A DNA stretch of 32,595 bases from Candidatus Iainarchaeum sp. (GCA_016198125.1 JACQJG010000004.1:1-32595), one strand, 5' to 3'; shown: positions 14,346-22,564, counted from the stretch's first letter. Translations and numbers: made by a program. Notes: generated by a model not told the origin, from the letters alone.

Positions 14346-14471
14346 ATGGAAATCGAATGGACCCTTGGAATTAAAAAAAAGAAATGGAGTGGAAAAAGCA
14401 GAGACGTGGAAGCTGTATTAAAAAAGTTGAACAATAAACTGGATGCGTTGCATGAACAGAGGGAATTTTAA
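14346..14471 (+). CDS. 41-aa small protein between uS15 and eS1
   Basis: A short frame, MEIEWTLGIKKKKWSGKSRD then VEAVLKKLNNKLDALHEQREF, of 41 residues. Its stop overlaps the eS1 start (TAATG), so the two are translationally coupled, and it begins 18 nt after the uS15 stop. It is highly charged; the last 24 residues look like one amphipathic helix. In other archaea this interval often carries a DHH/RecJ-like gene and the KEOPS subunit Pcc1, but this is too short for either and shows no Pcc1 motif. The function is unknown; a ribosome- or translation-associated role is suggested only by position. Confidence 0.65.
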   Translation: MEIEWTLGIKKKKWSGKSRDVEAVLKKLNNKLDALHEQREF

Positions 14472-15088
14472 TGCCGGCCATTGCAGAAGAACACGAGAAA
14501 AAAGATGAAAAGAAAAAACAGGTGGTGCGGCGCAAGCCTACTTCGGACAAGCGGAAGGCCAAGAAATGGTTTGAAATCATTGCACCCGGGGCATTCAACA
14601 ATGTGACTCTTGCATGGTCTCCAGCCGTTGATGAGGAACAGATGATAAACCGCATGATTCACGTGAATGGAATGGAATTTGGTTCGCGAAAGAGTCCGGC
14701 TGAATTAATGTTCCGCGTGAATGGAGTGCAAGGACTTAAAGCAGGCACGCGCTTGCAGGGGTTTGAAATTTCTCCAGGGTATTTGAAGAGAATGGTGAAG
14801 CGGCATTCAACAAAAGTGGAGCACACTCAGCGTGCGCATACGCAAGACAATCACACTGTAAAAGTCAAAACCCTTGTAGTTGCGGCCATCAAACTCGACC
14901 GCGCCAAAGAAACCGGGATTCGAAAAATTGTTGAAAATGCTGTGCGCATGGCTGCAACTGGCGCAACCGCTGAAGCATTCATTAATGACCTTGCATTTGG
15001 AACGTTTTCCCAGCGCGTGCTGGGGGCATTGAAAAGCATTGGCAATGTGCGCCGCGTGGAATTTGTTGCGGCCAAGATTGAATCGTGA
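14471..15088 (+). CDS. rps3ae: Ribosomal protein eS1 (S3Ae)
   Basis: A 205-aa protein with the eS1 signature KKWFEIIAPGAFNNV near residues 31-45, a Lys-rich N-terminus, and the family's later block with FEISPGYLKRMVKRHSTKVE. It belongs to the small ribosomal subunit near the mRNA exit in archaea and eukaryotes. The start at 14471 overlaps the stop of the 41-aa gene; the stop overlaps the GTG start of the DUF92 gene. It is an archaeal marker not found in bacteria. Confidence 0.97.
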   Translation: MPAIAEEHEKKDEKKKQVVRRKPTSDKRKAKKWFEIIAPGAFNNVTLAWSPAVDEEQMINRMIHVNGMEFGSRKSPAELMFRVNGVQGLKAGTRLQGFEISPGYLKRMVKRHSTKVEHTQRAHTQDNHTVKVKTLVVAAIKLDRAKETGIRKIVENAVRMAATGATAEAFINDLAFGTFSQRVLGALKSIGNVRRVEFVAAKIES

Positions 15089-15798
15089 AAAGGGCTGTTT
15101 TTGACATGGTTTTTCCTTTAAGCGAATGGGGGGCAGTGGCCCTCATCATAGTTATTTTATCCCTGCTTTCCCGGTTCAAGCATTTATTGGATACAAAAGG
15201 GATTGTTTCCGCATGGATAGTTGGCCTCCTGGTTTATTTTTTGGGCGGGTTTTCCAGTTTTATTGTGCTCGTGTGGGTTTACGTGGTTATGGAGTTGAGC
15301 ACGCGGTACGCGCGCAAGATTTCTGGCAAGCCCCATGAAACGCGCACGCTGGGAAACATTCTTGGAAATACAGGGCCTGCAGTTATTGCCCTTGCATGGA
15401 GTCCAAGCCCTTTGAGTGTTGGTTTTTTTGGTGGTTTGACTGCCGCCATGGCAGATACGCTTTCCACTGAAATTGGAGGGCTTTCAAAGAAAAAACCGGT
15501 GCTTATTACCACGCTGAAAGAAGTGGAACATGGAACAGATGGGGGGATTACCCTTCAAGGGCTGCTGGCAAGCCTGGGAGGAGGCCTGCTGATTGGATTT
15601 GTGTATTACACATTGAACGGCCGTGCAGAATTTATTGCAGTATTTGGCATTATTGGGCTTTTTGGAAGCCTGGTGGACAGCGTGTTGGGCGCAGTATTTG
15701 AACGCAAAGGCCTTTTGAATAACACCCAAGTCAATTTTTTGGCGAGCAGTGCCGGGGCCTTAATTGCGTGGTTTTTAACGTGGTATCGCGGGCTATGA
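15085..15798 (+). CDS. DUF92 membrane protein (VTE6-like prenyl-phosphate kinase family)
   Basis: A 237-aa membrane protein with about six or seven hydrophobic segments and clear DUF92 motifs: GNILGNTGPAVIAL, ADTLSTEIGGLS, EVEHGTDGGITLQG and GSLVDSVLGAVFERKGLLNN, ending in VNFLASSAGA. The plant relative VTE6 phosphorylates phytyl phosphate to phytyl diphosphate; archaeal members have no settled role but may act on isoprenoid phosphates. It begins with GTG overlapping the eS1 stop (GTGA). Gene context adds a lipid hint, since CDP-archaeol synthase lies 1 kb further on the same strand. Its 3' end overlaps the convergent SppA gene by 6 nt. Confidence 0.88.
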   Translation: MKRAVFDMVFPLSEWGAVALIIVILSLLSRFKHLLDTKGIVSAWIVGLLVYFLGGFSSFIVLVWVYVVMELSTRYARKISGKPHETRTLGNILGNTGPAVIALAWSPSPLSVGFFGGLTAAMADTLSTEIGGLSKKKPVLITTLKEVEHGTDGGITLQGLLASLGGGLLIGFVYYTLNGRAEFIAVFGIIGLFGSLVDSVLGAVFERKGLLNNTQVNFLASSAGALIAWFLTWYRGL

Positions 15799-16725
15799 CC
15801 TTATTTTTGGAGCAGCGTTTTGCGCGTAAAACCCCTGCCGAAACCCTTTTCCAAGTGAGGCTCCCATGGATAAAAACAAGTCTGACAACGCGAATTTCTC
15901 TGTTTCTAATGTTTTGGTTTCTGGTTTTCCTTGAATGCCTGCAAGGTCTGCGGCTTTTTGAATGGCGTCTTCCTTGGAACCCAGGGCATCAATCAACCCT
16001 GCTTTGAGCGCCTGTCTGCCTGACAGGATGCGCCCATCTGCTACCTGATTGAAGTCTTGCACGTTCAACTTGCTTCCCCTGAAAGAGATTACATCGGATT
16101 TGAAGGTTTCAAACGTTTCATCGAGAATCGTTTGAAGAATGGCGCGCTCTTCTTCTGAGAGTTCTTTGAACGGAGACCCCATGGCCTTCAAATTGCCTGC
16201 ATGCAGCACTTCCATTTTAACGCCGATTTTTTCCAGCAGGGCTTGAACGTTGGGCGCCATGGACAGCACTCCAATGCTCCCTGTAATGGAATCCGCATCG
16301 GCTGCGATCCATGTGGAGGCGGCAGCTGCATAATAGGCCCCGGATGCCCCTGTTTCCCCAATCCAGGACACGATTGGTTTTTTCATGGAGCGAATTTTGT
16401 AGGCCAATTGCTTGCTGGCCACCACGCTTCCCCCGGGGCTGTCAATGTCCAATACGATTGCTGCCACCGTGAAATCATTTTCGGCTTCTTGCAGGAGTTC
16501 AATGCCTTCTTCCAAAGAAAAGCCTGCTTCCCCTGCAAAGCCCTGGCCAATTTCTCCTTTTAATGGGATAACGGCTACCACTCCATTTGTGGGAAGCCCT
16601 GAACCGCTGGAAAGGGACAACAGCACTGCAACAATGAATGCTCCCGCGATGACCAGGGCTACAAGCAAGGCAAACATGCGCAAAGGAGAAGTTTTGGCCT
16701 CTGCCGGTTTTGGAATTGGCGCCAT
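15793..16725 (-). CDS. sppA: Signal peptide peptidase SppA (S49 family)
   Basis: A 310-aa membrane-anchored serine protease of the short archaeal/Bacillus type. An N-terminal TM helix spans about residues 17-40. The nucleophile is Ser128 in GETGASGAYY, and the general base is Lys180 in AGNLKAMGSPF; their spacing of 52 equals that reported for Bacillus subtilis SppA (Ser147/Lys199). The oxyanion region SPGGSVVAS is also present. It degrades cleaved signal peptides within the membrane and may have a wider stress role. It is transcribed divergently from carS, apparently through one TATA element. Confidence 0.94.
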   Translation of the reverse strand: MAPIPKPAEAKTSPLRMFALLVALVIAGAFIVAVLLSLSSGSGLPTNGVVAVIPLKGEIGQGFAGEAGFSLEEGIELLQEAENDFTVAAIVLDIDSPGGSVVASKQLAYKIRSMKKPIVSWIGETGASGAYYAAAASTWIAADADSITGSIGVLSMAPNVQALLEKIGVKMEVLHAGNLKAMGSPFKELSEEERAILQTILDETFETFKSDVISFRGSKLNVQDFNQVADGRILSGRQALKAGLIDALGSKEDAIQKAADLAGIQGKPETKTLETEKFALSDLFLSMGASLGKGFRQGFYAQNAAPKIRS

Positions 16726-16751
16726 AATATTATAACCTTTTGTGGGATGGA

Positions 16752-16759
16752 TATTTAAA
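16752..16759. promoter_or_regulatory. Shared TATA box for sppA and carS
   Basis: TATTTAAA (TTTAAATA on the minus strand) is centred 27 nt before the carS ATG at 16782 and 30 nt before the sppA ATG at 16725. It is near-symmetric, so it may drive both genes as leaderless mRNAs. Confidence 0.5.
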
Positions 16760-16781
16760 ACGCGGTGAAGGTCTTTCTTGG

Positions 16782-17318
16782 ATGATGGATTTTTTTCAAT
16801 TGTTTTGGATTCAAATTATTTTGGTTCTTATCCCCATGTACGTGGCCAATTCTTCGGCCATGATTTTTGGCGGGGGAAAAACGCAGCTTGATTTTGGCAT
16901 TAAGTGGCGGGATGGCCAGCCGCTTTTTGGAAAAGGAAAAACCTGGCGGGGCGTTTTAAGCGGCATTGCATGCGGAACGCTTGCAGGTGCAATTGTAGGG
17001 TTTGCTTTTCCGGGGTATGCTGCTTTAGTTTCGCCATCGTATGGATTGCTTTCCCTTTTATTGTCCATGGGGGCCATTACAGGGGATGCGGTGGCAGGCT
17101 TTTTCAAGCGGCGCAATAAGTTGCCTCCAGGAGAACCCGTGCTGTTCTTGGACCAATTGGACTTTGTGATCGGAGGCATGGTGTTTGGTATTCCTTTGTT
17201 TGTGGCAAATTTTCCATCGTTTTACCAGTTGATTGCGCTTGCACTCATCACATTGCTTGTGCACCGCTCGGCCAACTTTTTGGCGTTCAAGTTGCATTTA
17301 AAACGGGTTCCGTGGTGA
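16782..17318 (+). CDS. carS: CDP-archaeol synthase CarS
   Basis: A 178-aa integral membrane protein of the CarS (former DUF46) family, which joins CTP to digeranylgeranylglyceryl phosphate to make the activated precursor of archaeal phospholipids. Family marks are NSSAMIFGGG near the start, the conserved FGKGKTWRG, GAITGDAVAGFFKRR and PPGEPVLFLDQLDFVIGG. About five TM helices are visible. The ATG at 16782 fits a TATA box 27 nt upstream; an in-frame TTG at 16740 is less likely. The archaeosortase-type gene follows 6 nt later, so the two are probably co-transcribed. Confidence 0.95.
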   Translation: MMDFFQLFWIQIILVLIPMYVANSSAMIFGGGKTQLDFGIKWRDGQPLFGKGKTWRGVLSGIACGTLAGAIVGFAFPGYAALVSPSYGLLSLLLSMGAITGDAVAGFFKRRNKLPPGEPVLFLDQLDFVIGGMVFGIPLFVANFPSFYQLIALALITLLVHRSANFLAFKLHLKRVPW

Positions 17319-17324
17319 ACGCGC

Positions 17325-17822
17325 ATGGGCACACGCAAAGAAAAAATGCATAAAGGCATTGCATTCATGCTGCGGTTTTTTGCATTATACGCTGTCCTTC
17401 AGGCCTTGCTGGTGGTAGCGCCTTTAAGCGTATTGCAGAACGCATTGGCAGGCTTTGTTGGAAGCGTTTTAAGTATTCCACATGCAGGGCCTTACCTTTT
17501 TTTGAATGGAGCCGTGTTTGAAATCACAAATTCCTGTACAGGCCTTGTGAGCGGCATTATCCTGGCAAGCGTGGTGTTTGCATTCAGAAAACCGGACTTG
17601 AAAACCAAGGCCAGGCTTTTCCTGGCAGGGTTTTTTGTATTATTTCCACTCAACGTGGTGCGCGTGCTTGGAATTGTGTGGGTGGCAAGAGAAACAAATC
17701 CCTTGTGGGCGGAAGGACTGCACATTGCAACGTGGTTCCTGGTAAGCGTTTTGGTGCTTGGATTGTGGTACTATTTGAGCACGCGGTTTGCAGGCGTGAA
17801 GAGGTTGGATGAATTGCTTTGA
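17325..17822 (+). CDS. Archaeosortase/exosortase-family protein
   Basis: A 165-aa membrane protein with four or five TM helices and the three invariant residues of the exosortase/archaeosortase family in order: Cys71 in EITNSCTGLVSG, Arg113 in PLNVVRVLG and His133 in EGLHIATWF. Such enzymes cleave C-terminal sorting tails (for example PGF-CTERM in haloarchaea) and attach surface proteins to lipid anchors. No protein with an obvious sorting tail is encoded here. Its placement 6 nt after carS is notable, since archaeosortase products are joined to archaeal lipids. It is shorter than haloarchaeal ArtA and so belongs to a compact subgroup. Confidence 0.85.
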   Translation: MGTRKEKMHKGIAFMLRFFALYAVLQALLVVAPLSVLQNALAGFVGSVLSIPHAGPYLFLNGAVFEITNSCTGLVSGIILASVVFAFRKPDLKTKARLFLAGFFVLFPLNVVRVLGIVWVARETNPLWAEGLHIATWFLVSVLVLGLWYYLSTRFAGVKRLDELL

Positions 17823-17842
17823 TGCAGTGCCTGGCGAAGCCT

Positions 17843-18097
17843 TTACCCAAAAATGATGCGTTCTATCTCAGCCTTTTTTTCTACATTCAATGAAACATGC
17901 AAACCATAACCAGTTGGTTTTTCAACCAGAATCCCTTCACGTATTAGCTGCTCCAGTTTTTTCTTGACTGCACCACGCGGGTCTTTTGGAAACCCGTGGG
18001 AAAGATTGTCAAAGGCTGTGTGCTTTCCGCCCCACCACGCGTGCCTGACCATCTTATACAATATCCGCCTGCGCACCTCATAATCAGAAAGTTTCAT
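17843..18097 (-). CDS. Small winged-helix protein
   Basis: An 84-aa protein with a probable winged-helix fold: an N-terminal helix (DYEVRRRILYKMVRHAWWGGKH), a helix-turn-helix-like segment around FDNLSHGFPKDPRGAVKKKLEQLIREGIL and a wing, VEKPTGYGLHVSLN. The basic charge and the paired Trp in HAWWGGKH suggest DNA or RNA binding. It has a TATA box 27 nt upstream of the start and is divergent from another winged-helix gene, with a 23-bp palindrome between them. A transcription factor role is likely; the targets are unknown. Confidence 0.7.
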   Translation of the reverse strand: MKLSDYEVRRRILYKMVRHAWWGGKHTAFDNLSHGFPKDPRGAVKKKLEQLIREGILVEKPTGYGLHVSLNVEKKAEIERIIFG

Positions 18098-18120
18098 AAA
18101 TTGAACTTTAAAGGTAATGT

Positions 18121-18128
18121 AATTTAAA
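18121..18128 (-). promoter_or_regulatory. TATA box of the small winged-helix gene
   Basis: On the minus strand this reads TTTAAATT, centred 27 nt before the ATG at 18097. Confidence 0.6.
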
Positions 18129-18151
18129 CTTTCCTGTGAACAAATAATGTC

Positions 18152-18174
18152 ATGTTTTATTTAAAATATAACAT
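18152..18174. promoter_or_regulatory. Near-perfect 23-bp palindrome between two divergent regulators
   Basis: The 23-bp sequence has outer arms ATGTT and AACAT and inner arms TATTT and AAATA around a central A; 10 of the 11 base pairs match. It sits between two divergent winged-helix genes, just upstream of the TATA box of the minus-strand gene. That is the expected place for an operator bound by a dimeric regulator. Confidence 0.55.
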
Positions 18175-18215
18175 TGCCCGTTCAACGTTTGTAAAGAATT
18201 AGGGAATGGTTGCAT

Positions 18216-18575
18216 ATGGCTTCGGACCGCTCGTTGTTTGTAGAATTTCTTGGAGACTACCCGATCATACGCGTTTTGGACTTTTTAATCGAGAACGACG
18301 TGTTTGACTACAGCAAAAAAGATGTGTGCAGGCACGCCCACGTTTCCTGGAATACCCTGCAAGGATTTTGGAAGAGGCTTGAAAAAACAGGCATTGTGGG
18401 TTTCACTCGAAAAGTGGGCAAGGCAAGGCTTTACAAAATAAATCCGCACAACCCTGCCGTTCAAAAACTCATGGAACTGGACAAAGCCCTTATTAAAAAA
18501 TCGCTGGAAGCCCTGCCGGGGAGTGATACACGCCCAGCAGTAAAAGCCGTTGCAGGAAACGCTAAACGCCGCTGA
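18216..18575 (+). CDS. Winged-helix transcriptional regulator
   Basis: A 119-aa protein. FLGDYPIIRVLDFLIEND leads into a winged helix with the recognition region KKDVCRHAHVSWNTLQGFWKR, then LEKTGIVGFTRKVGKARLYK as the wing. The C-terminal 25 residues are basic. The pattern is close to archaeal HTH proteins of the MarR/TrmB-like superfamily without a ligand domain. The ATG at 18216 is chosen over a TTG at 18210. It is divergent from the other small winged-helix gene across the palindrome at 18152-18174, and converges on secD. Confidence 0.78.
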   Translation: MASDRSLFVEFLGDYPIIRVLDFLIENDVFDYSKKDVCRHAHVSWNTLQGFWKRLEKTGIVGFTRKVGKARLYKINPHNPAVQKLMELDKALIKKSLEALPGSDTRPAVKAVAGNAKRR

Positions 18576-18599
18576 ACGGCCAGGTTGCCGGCAGGGCTG

Positions 18600-20240
18600 T
18601 TAGTTTTCGGGTTCTTTTGCAAGAATCCGGCGTATGAATTCCGCGAATGCAGGCCGCGTAATAAAGATGCCAAGCACAACGCCTGCAATGGTGGTAATGG
18701 CAAACCCTGTGAGTTTTCCCAGTCCAAGTCCCACAATGATGATGGGCAGGAGCGTGGCAATGATGGTGGCGGCTGCGGCTGTGACAATGAAGAACGCGCG
18801 TTTAACGCGCGCGGCCAGGGTAGTGGTTGCTTCCATGCTTTCCTCTTTTCCGCGTATGAGTTCATCCGTTATTACAATGATGTCATTGACCCCTGTTCCG
18901 ACTGCAGCAATGATTCCTGCCATGGACGCCAGGTCAAGCTTCCAGGAAATAAGCGATGCAAAGCCCAAAACCATGATTCCTTCTGACAGGCTGTTCACGA
19001 GAATGGGCAATGCAATTTTTGAGTTTCGGTAGCGGATGAAAAGCACAAGGGCGACCATGATTACTGCAATGACTCCCATGAAAGCCACGTTGAATAGGAA
19101 GTCCTGTCCGAGAACAGGGGAAACTGTTTGCGTGCTAATGGATTCAATGGGAATGGGAAGCGAACCTGATTCAAGCAAAATGGTTAAATCTTTGAGGCGC
19201 TGTTGTGCCGTTTTGGTGTCCGGCGCCCCGCCCTGAATGACAAGGGTTGAAAATGTTTTTGCGTCCTGCACGTTTTCAACAAAGGGTTCTAAGTTGGTTA
19301 CGCTGGGGGTAAGGGAGATGATTTCTTTTACGCCTAATGCCTGCCACGCCCAGGGAAGTGCTCCTTGCGGGAGTTCTTTGACTTTGAGGTTGTATGCGGA
19401 TAATTGGGTTTTAATGCCTTCATCCACCCCCGGGGAAACAAGGGCGGTTTTGATTGTGGAAGGCAATGCGTTGAGGGTTGCAAGGTTTTTTTCTGAAAGC
19501 GTGGAGCCTGCCACAACCATGTAAGCCACGCTGGCGTTGTCCAATAATTCCTGGACCTTTGTTCCGCTGGGGATGCTTTCCTGGGCATTGCCTTTCTGCA
19601 ATTCCAGGCCATCCTGGTCTAATTGCTGCTGGGAAATTACGAGCAGGACATGAATGGGCCGGTCGATGAAAAAGTAGGTTCTTTTGCAGTCATACTCGGC
19701 TTGGCCGCTCGGAGAAAAGGAGGTGCGCGTGCACTGGTGAAAGGTTTTTTCTGCAAAACTTTTTGCTGCGGCATCGCTCAATGCAAAGGGCAAGCGCCAC
19801 TCGCTTCCATTGGAAGTTGTTTGCACTCCATATCCTTGAGTAGCGTCTTTTAAGACTTGAAGAATGTCTTCTCCTTGAAAGATGAGCTGGCCTTCGAACA
19901 ACGCCTCAAACTTCCCCTGTTTTAAGAGTAGCTCCTGGAGCAATGCAATTTGCTGGGGGTTGGTTTCTGCTATTTGGGCGGTTACAAACTGGTTGCCCAC
20001 TGCGTTCACCGTGGTGTCTTTCAACCCTGTGAAGTCCAGGCGTTTTTGAATGATGGGCAGCACTTGTTCGCGCATTTGTTCTGGCGTTGCAGGGTCTGCA
20101 AGCTGGATTTGGAATAAGGTGCCTCCTGAAAAGTCCACTCCAAACTGCAGTCCCTTGAATGCAATCAGTCCAAAGGCAGCAAGTAAAACAGCAAGAAATA
20201 CAAGTATTTTCCAGTTCTCCTTGAGCTTGCTTTCCGCCAT
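18600..20240 (-). CDS. secD: Protein-export membrane protein SecD
   Basis: A 546-aa protein with one N-terminal TM helix, the signature FGVDFSGGTLFQIQL at about residues 33-47, a large extracytoplasmic domain (about residues 50-365) and five more TM helices with GTGVNDIIVITDELIRGKE in the C-terminal part. SecD works with SecF to pull translocating proteins through SecYE using the ion gradient. The start overlaps the SecF stop by one base (TAATG), in the archaeal secF-secD order. The periplasmic-side domain is longer than that of SecF, as expected. Confidence 0.95.
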   Translation of the reverse strand: MAESKLKENWKILVFLAVLLAAFGLIAFKGLQFGVDFSGGTLFQIQLADPATPEQMREQVLPIIQKRLDFTGLKDTTVNAVGNQFVTAQIAETNPQQIALLQELLLKQGKFEALFEGQLIFQGEDILQVLKDATQGYGVQTTSNGSEWRLPFALSDAAAKSFAEKTFHQCTRTSFSPSGQAEYDCKRTYFFIDRPIHVLLVISQQQLDQDGLELQKGNAQESIPSGTKVQELLDNASVAYMVVAGSTLSEKNLATLNALPSTIKTALVSPGVDEGIKTQLSAYNLKVKELPQGALPWAWQALGVKEIISLTPSVTNLEPFVENVQDAKTFSTLVIQGGAPDTKTAQQRLKDLTILLESGSLPIPIESISTQTVSPVLGQDFLFNVAFMGVIAVIMVALVLFIRYRNSKIALPILVNSLSEGIMVLGFASLISWKLDLASMAGIIAAVGTGVNDIIVITDELIRGKEESMEATTTLAARVKRAFFIVTAAAATIIATLLPIIIVGLGLGKLTGFAITTIAGVVLGIFITRPAFAEFIRRILAKEPEN

Positions 20241-21289
20241 TATGCGTTCACCCCCTGCTTGCGTTCAATGTACATAAGCAATACCGGGGCATTGAGGAAC
20301 CACGTGGCAATTAAATCGCCGAGCATTCCAAAGAACATGACAAAGCCAATTTCAAACACTACCAGGATTTGAGTGTAATAGGAAATGACCATTAAAACAA
20401 GCACGGCTGCCATTGCAGTGAATGTCATGGTGAGCCCTGTGCCTAATGCCTCGTCCGCGCGTTCATACAATGTTTTGTCCTTGCGTTTGAGAAGCCTGGT
20501 AGTAAGAAGAATGTCCGTGTCAACCGAGTATCCAATCAATGCAAGGAGCGCTGCAATAGAAGAAAGGCTTAACGGAATGTTAAACACTGCCATTGCAGCC
20601 ATGGCGGCCAGCAGGTCAAATGCCGCGGCTTCAATGACTGCAAGGGATGGAATGACTTCGCGAAAAAAGACAAAAATGACCAGGGTTAAAAGAACGATTG
20701 AACTGACGGCCACTGCGAGGGCCTGCGTCCAAAAGTTTTGCCCGAAGGAAGAGGAAATGTCTTCGCGCGTGATTTCAACGGCGCTTCCAAGGTTAAAGTG
20801 CTGCACCAGCGCATCCTGGATTTTGCTGCTGAAGGATGCAGCCGCCTGGGAGAGAGAGGTTTGGGCCAGGTCAACGAGTTCTTGTGCTGGGGTATTTTCG
20901 GGTACGGGAATGTTTAATGCATTCAACACGTTGGTTGCCGCACTGCTGGCAACAGAAGGGTTTTTGGACGCGTTTTCCAATGCAATGTTGAGTTGGGCGC
21001 GCGCGTTGACAAGGGTTTTGTCTTCGGTGAATTCAATGCGCACAGAGTTTTCCCCCAAGGGAGAGGAAATGCTTGCCACTTTGAGTTCGGTTAGATTAAA
21101 TTGTTCATTGAGAAAGGATTCCACTTCCTGCGCGTTGAGTGTATTGCTTTTCACCAGGATGCGCGTGCCCCCGGTGAAATCCAGGCCCAGTGAAATGCCC
21201 GGGTAGACAAGGATGACTGCAAGGAAGGCAATGAACAGGAGGATGGGCAGAATCATGAGGCGGCTGTAATGCGCGTTATACAATTTCAT
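20240..21289 (-). CDS. secF: Protein-export membrane protein SecF
   Basis: A 349-aa protein with six TM helices and the SecF signature ISLGLDFTGGTRILVKS near the start; the later block contains LIGYSVDTDILLTTRLLKRK. The first extracytoplasmic loop is about 150 residues. The ATG at 21289 is preferred to a GTG at 21298 because AGGTGG lies 8 nt upstream. It precedes secD with a one-base overlap, so the two are made together as the SecDF part of the Sec translocase. Confidence 0.95.
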   Translation of the reverse strand: MKLYNAHYSRLMILPILLFIAFLAVILVYPGISLGLDFTGGTRILVKSNTLNAQEVESFLNEQFNLTELKVASISSPLGENSVRIEFTEDKTLVNARAQLNIALENASKNPSVASSAATNVLNALNIPVPENTPAQELVDLAQTSLSQAAASFSSKIQDALVQHFNLGSAVEITREDISSSFGQNFWTQALAVAVSSIVLLTLVIFVFFREVIPSLAVIEAAAFDLLAAMAAMAVFNIPLSLSSIAALLALIGYSVDTDILLTTRLLKRKDKTLYERADEALGTGLTMTFTAMAAVLVLMVISYYTQILVVFEIGFVMFFGMLGDLIATWFLNAPVLLMYIERKQGVNA

Positions 21290-21408
21290 TTGGTCCACCT
21301 GAAAAAAGGCTGTTTGGGTTAAAATGCGTTAAAGCGGTAAATGGTACGCATTAAAGAATCCAAAGGGTTTAAAATGGGTAACGGGCATGCGTCCTGGAAT
21401 GGGCATGC

Positions 21409-22479
21409 ATGCAAAAGGATTTAAGGGGGTCTTTCATGGGAGCGGGTGTAAAAATCAGCGTTCCGTTTCTGGGCTCCTCCAAGGAATTGCTGGAAGCCGC
21501 ATTGTCCCGGGGCAGAAAGGCTGCTGGTGGCGTTGGAAAAGTAAGGGATCCTTTAAAACGCGTGAAAACCGTTGAAATGGCGCGGGTGAATGCGTTTCAT
21601 GATTATTTAAAGGCCCGGTTGAAAAGCGTTTCTGCAGGGGTTCCAACCCTTGAGGAATTGCATGCTTTTTACAGGGAATTATTGGAGCAAACCATTGAAG
21701 TTAAGGCATTCAAGCAGGCCTTGGGCCACGTGGAAAAGTCAACCAAATTGTTGGAGTCCTTTAAGCGCGCGTGCAAGAAAGGAATTTATTCTGTGAAAAC
21801 GGAAAAGGATGCTGAAAGGATTAAGAAAAGCGTGCGCATGTACCTGGGAAGAACGGCATCGGTTTTGCGTTCATTGGATTCCAGCATTGAACGCCTGGAA
21901 AGCACGCGCAAAAAACTGGCAGAGCTTCCTGTCATTGATTTGGACGCTCCCACTATCATACTTGCAGGGTATCCCAACACCGGCAAGACAACTCTTCTCA
22001 AACGTCTCACAGGCTCGCGTGCAGCCATTGCAAGTTATCCTTTTACCACCACCTCCATTCAAGTGAGTTCCTTTGAATGGAAGCACGCGCCTGTACAAGT
22101 CATTGACACCCCTGGTTTGTTGGACCGCGAAATGGAAAAACGCAACGCCATTGAACGAAAGGCAGTAGCCGCGCTCACGCATTTAAACGGGTTAATCGTT
22201 TTTATTGTAGACCCAACGCCCTATTCAGGGTATGAATTGGAAAAGCAAATGCGATTGTTGAGCCAGGTCGCGCGTACATTCAGCTCGCAGGTAATCGTAT
22301 TAATCAACAAAGCAGATCTGGCACGAGAGGGAGACGTGAAACGCGCACAGGCCGCATTAAAAGGCAGGAAGGTTTTTGTGGAAGGGGCTAACAGTCCTTC
22401 AACGTTGAAAGAATGGGTGGGAAACTGGGCGGCCCAGGAATACCGGAAAAGCCTTGCACCCACAAGTCCCTTTAAATGA
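21409..22479 (+). CDS. Nog1-family GTPase
   Basis: A 356-aa Obg/Nog1-type GTPase. An N-terminal helical domain of about 170 residues (SSKELLEAALSRGRKAA..., KTEKDAERIKKSVRMYLGR) precedes the G domain: G1 GYPNTGKTTL at about 187, the switch region FTTTSIQV, G3 DTPGLLD and G4 INKADLA. Eukaryotic Nog1 acts in 60S ribosome maturation, and archaeal members are thought to do the same for the 50S subunit. The start is uncertain: ATG 21409 gives the length listed, while ATG 21436, preceded by a G-rich run, would remove nine residues. Upstream is a TATA-like TTTAAAAT at 21369-21376. Confidence 0.92.
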   Translation: MQKDLRGSFMGAGVKISVPFLGSSKELLEAALSRGRKAAGGVGKVRDPLKRVKTVEMARVNAFHDYLKARLKSVSAGVPTLEELHAFYRELLEQTIEVKAFKQALGHVEKSTKLLESFKRACKKGIYSVKTEKDAERIKKSVRMYLGRTASVLRSLDSSIERLESTRKKLAELPVIDLDAPTIILAGYPNTGKTTLLKRLTGSRAAIASYPFTTTSIQVSSFEWKHAPVQVIDTPGLLDREMEKRNAIERKAVAALTHLNGLIVFIVDPTPYSGYELEKQMRLLSQVARTFSSQVIVLINKADLAREGDVKRAQAALKGRKVFVEGANSPSTLKEWVGNWAAQEYRKSLAPTSPFK

Positions 22480-22564
22480 GTTTCTGTGGAGGAACTTGAT
22501 TAAGCGGGTTGAATTACCCGCGGAGGCCTTTAAAGTGGCAGAACTTTTTTTACAGGCGAAACCC

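Noticed and set aside
14346-14471. The 41-aa gene considered as a truncated Pcc1 (KEOPS)
   Set aside because: Too short, and no Pcc1 motif can be seen.
20385-21206. A 273-codon plus-strand frame opposite secF
   Set aside because: Ser/Arg/Met-rich shadow of a well-conserved SecF gene.
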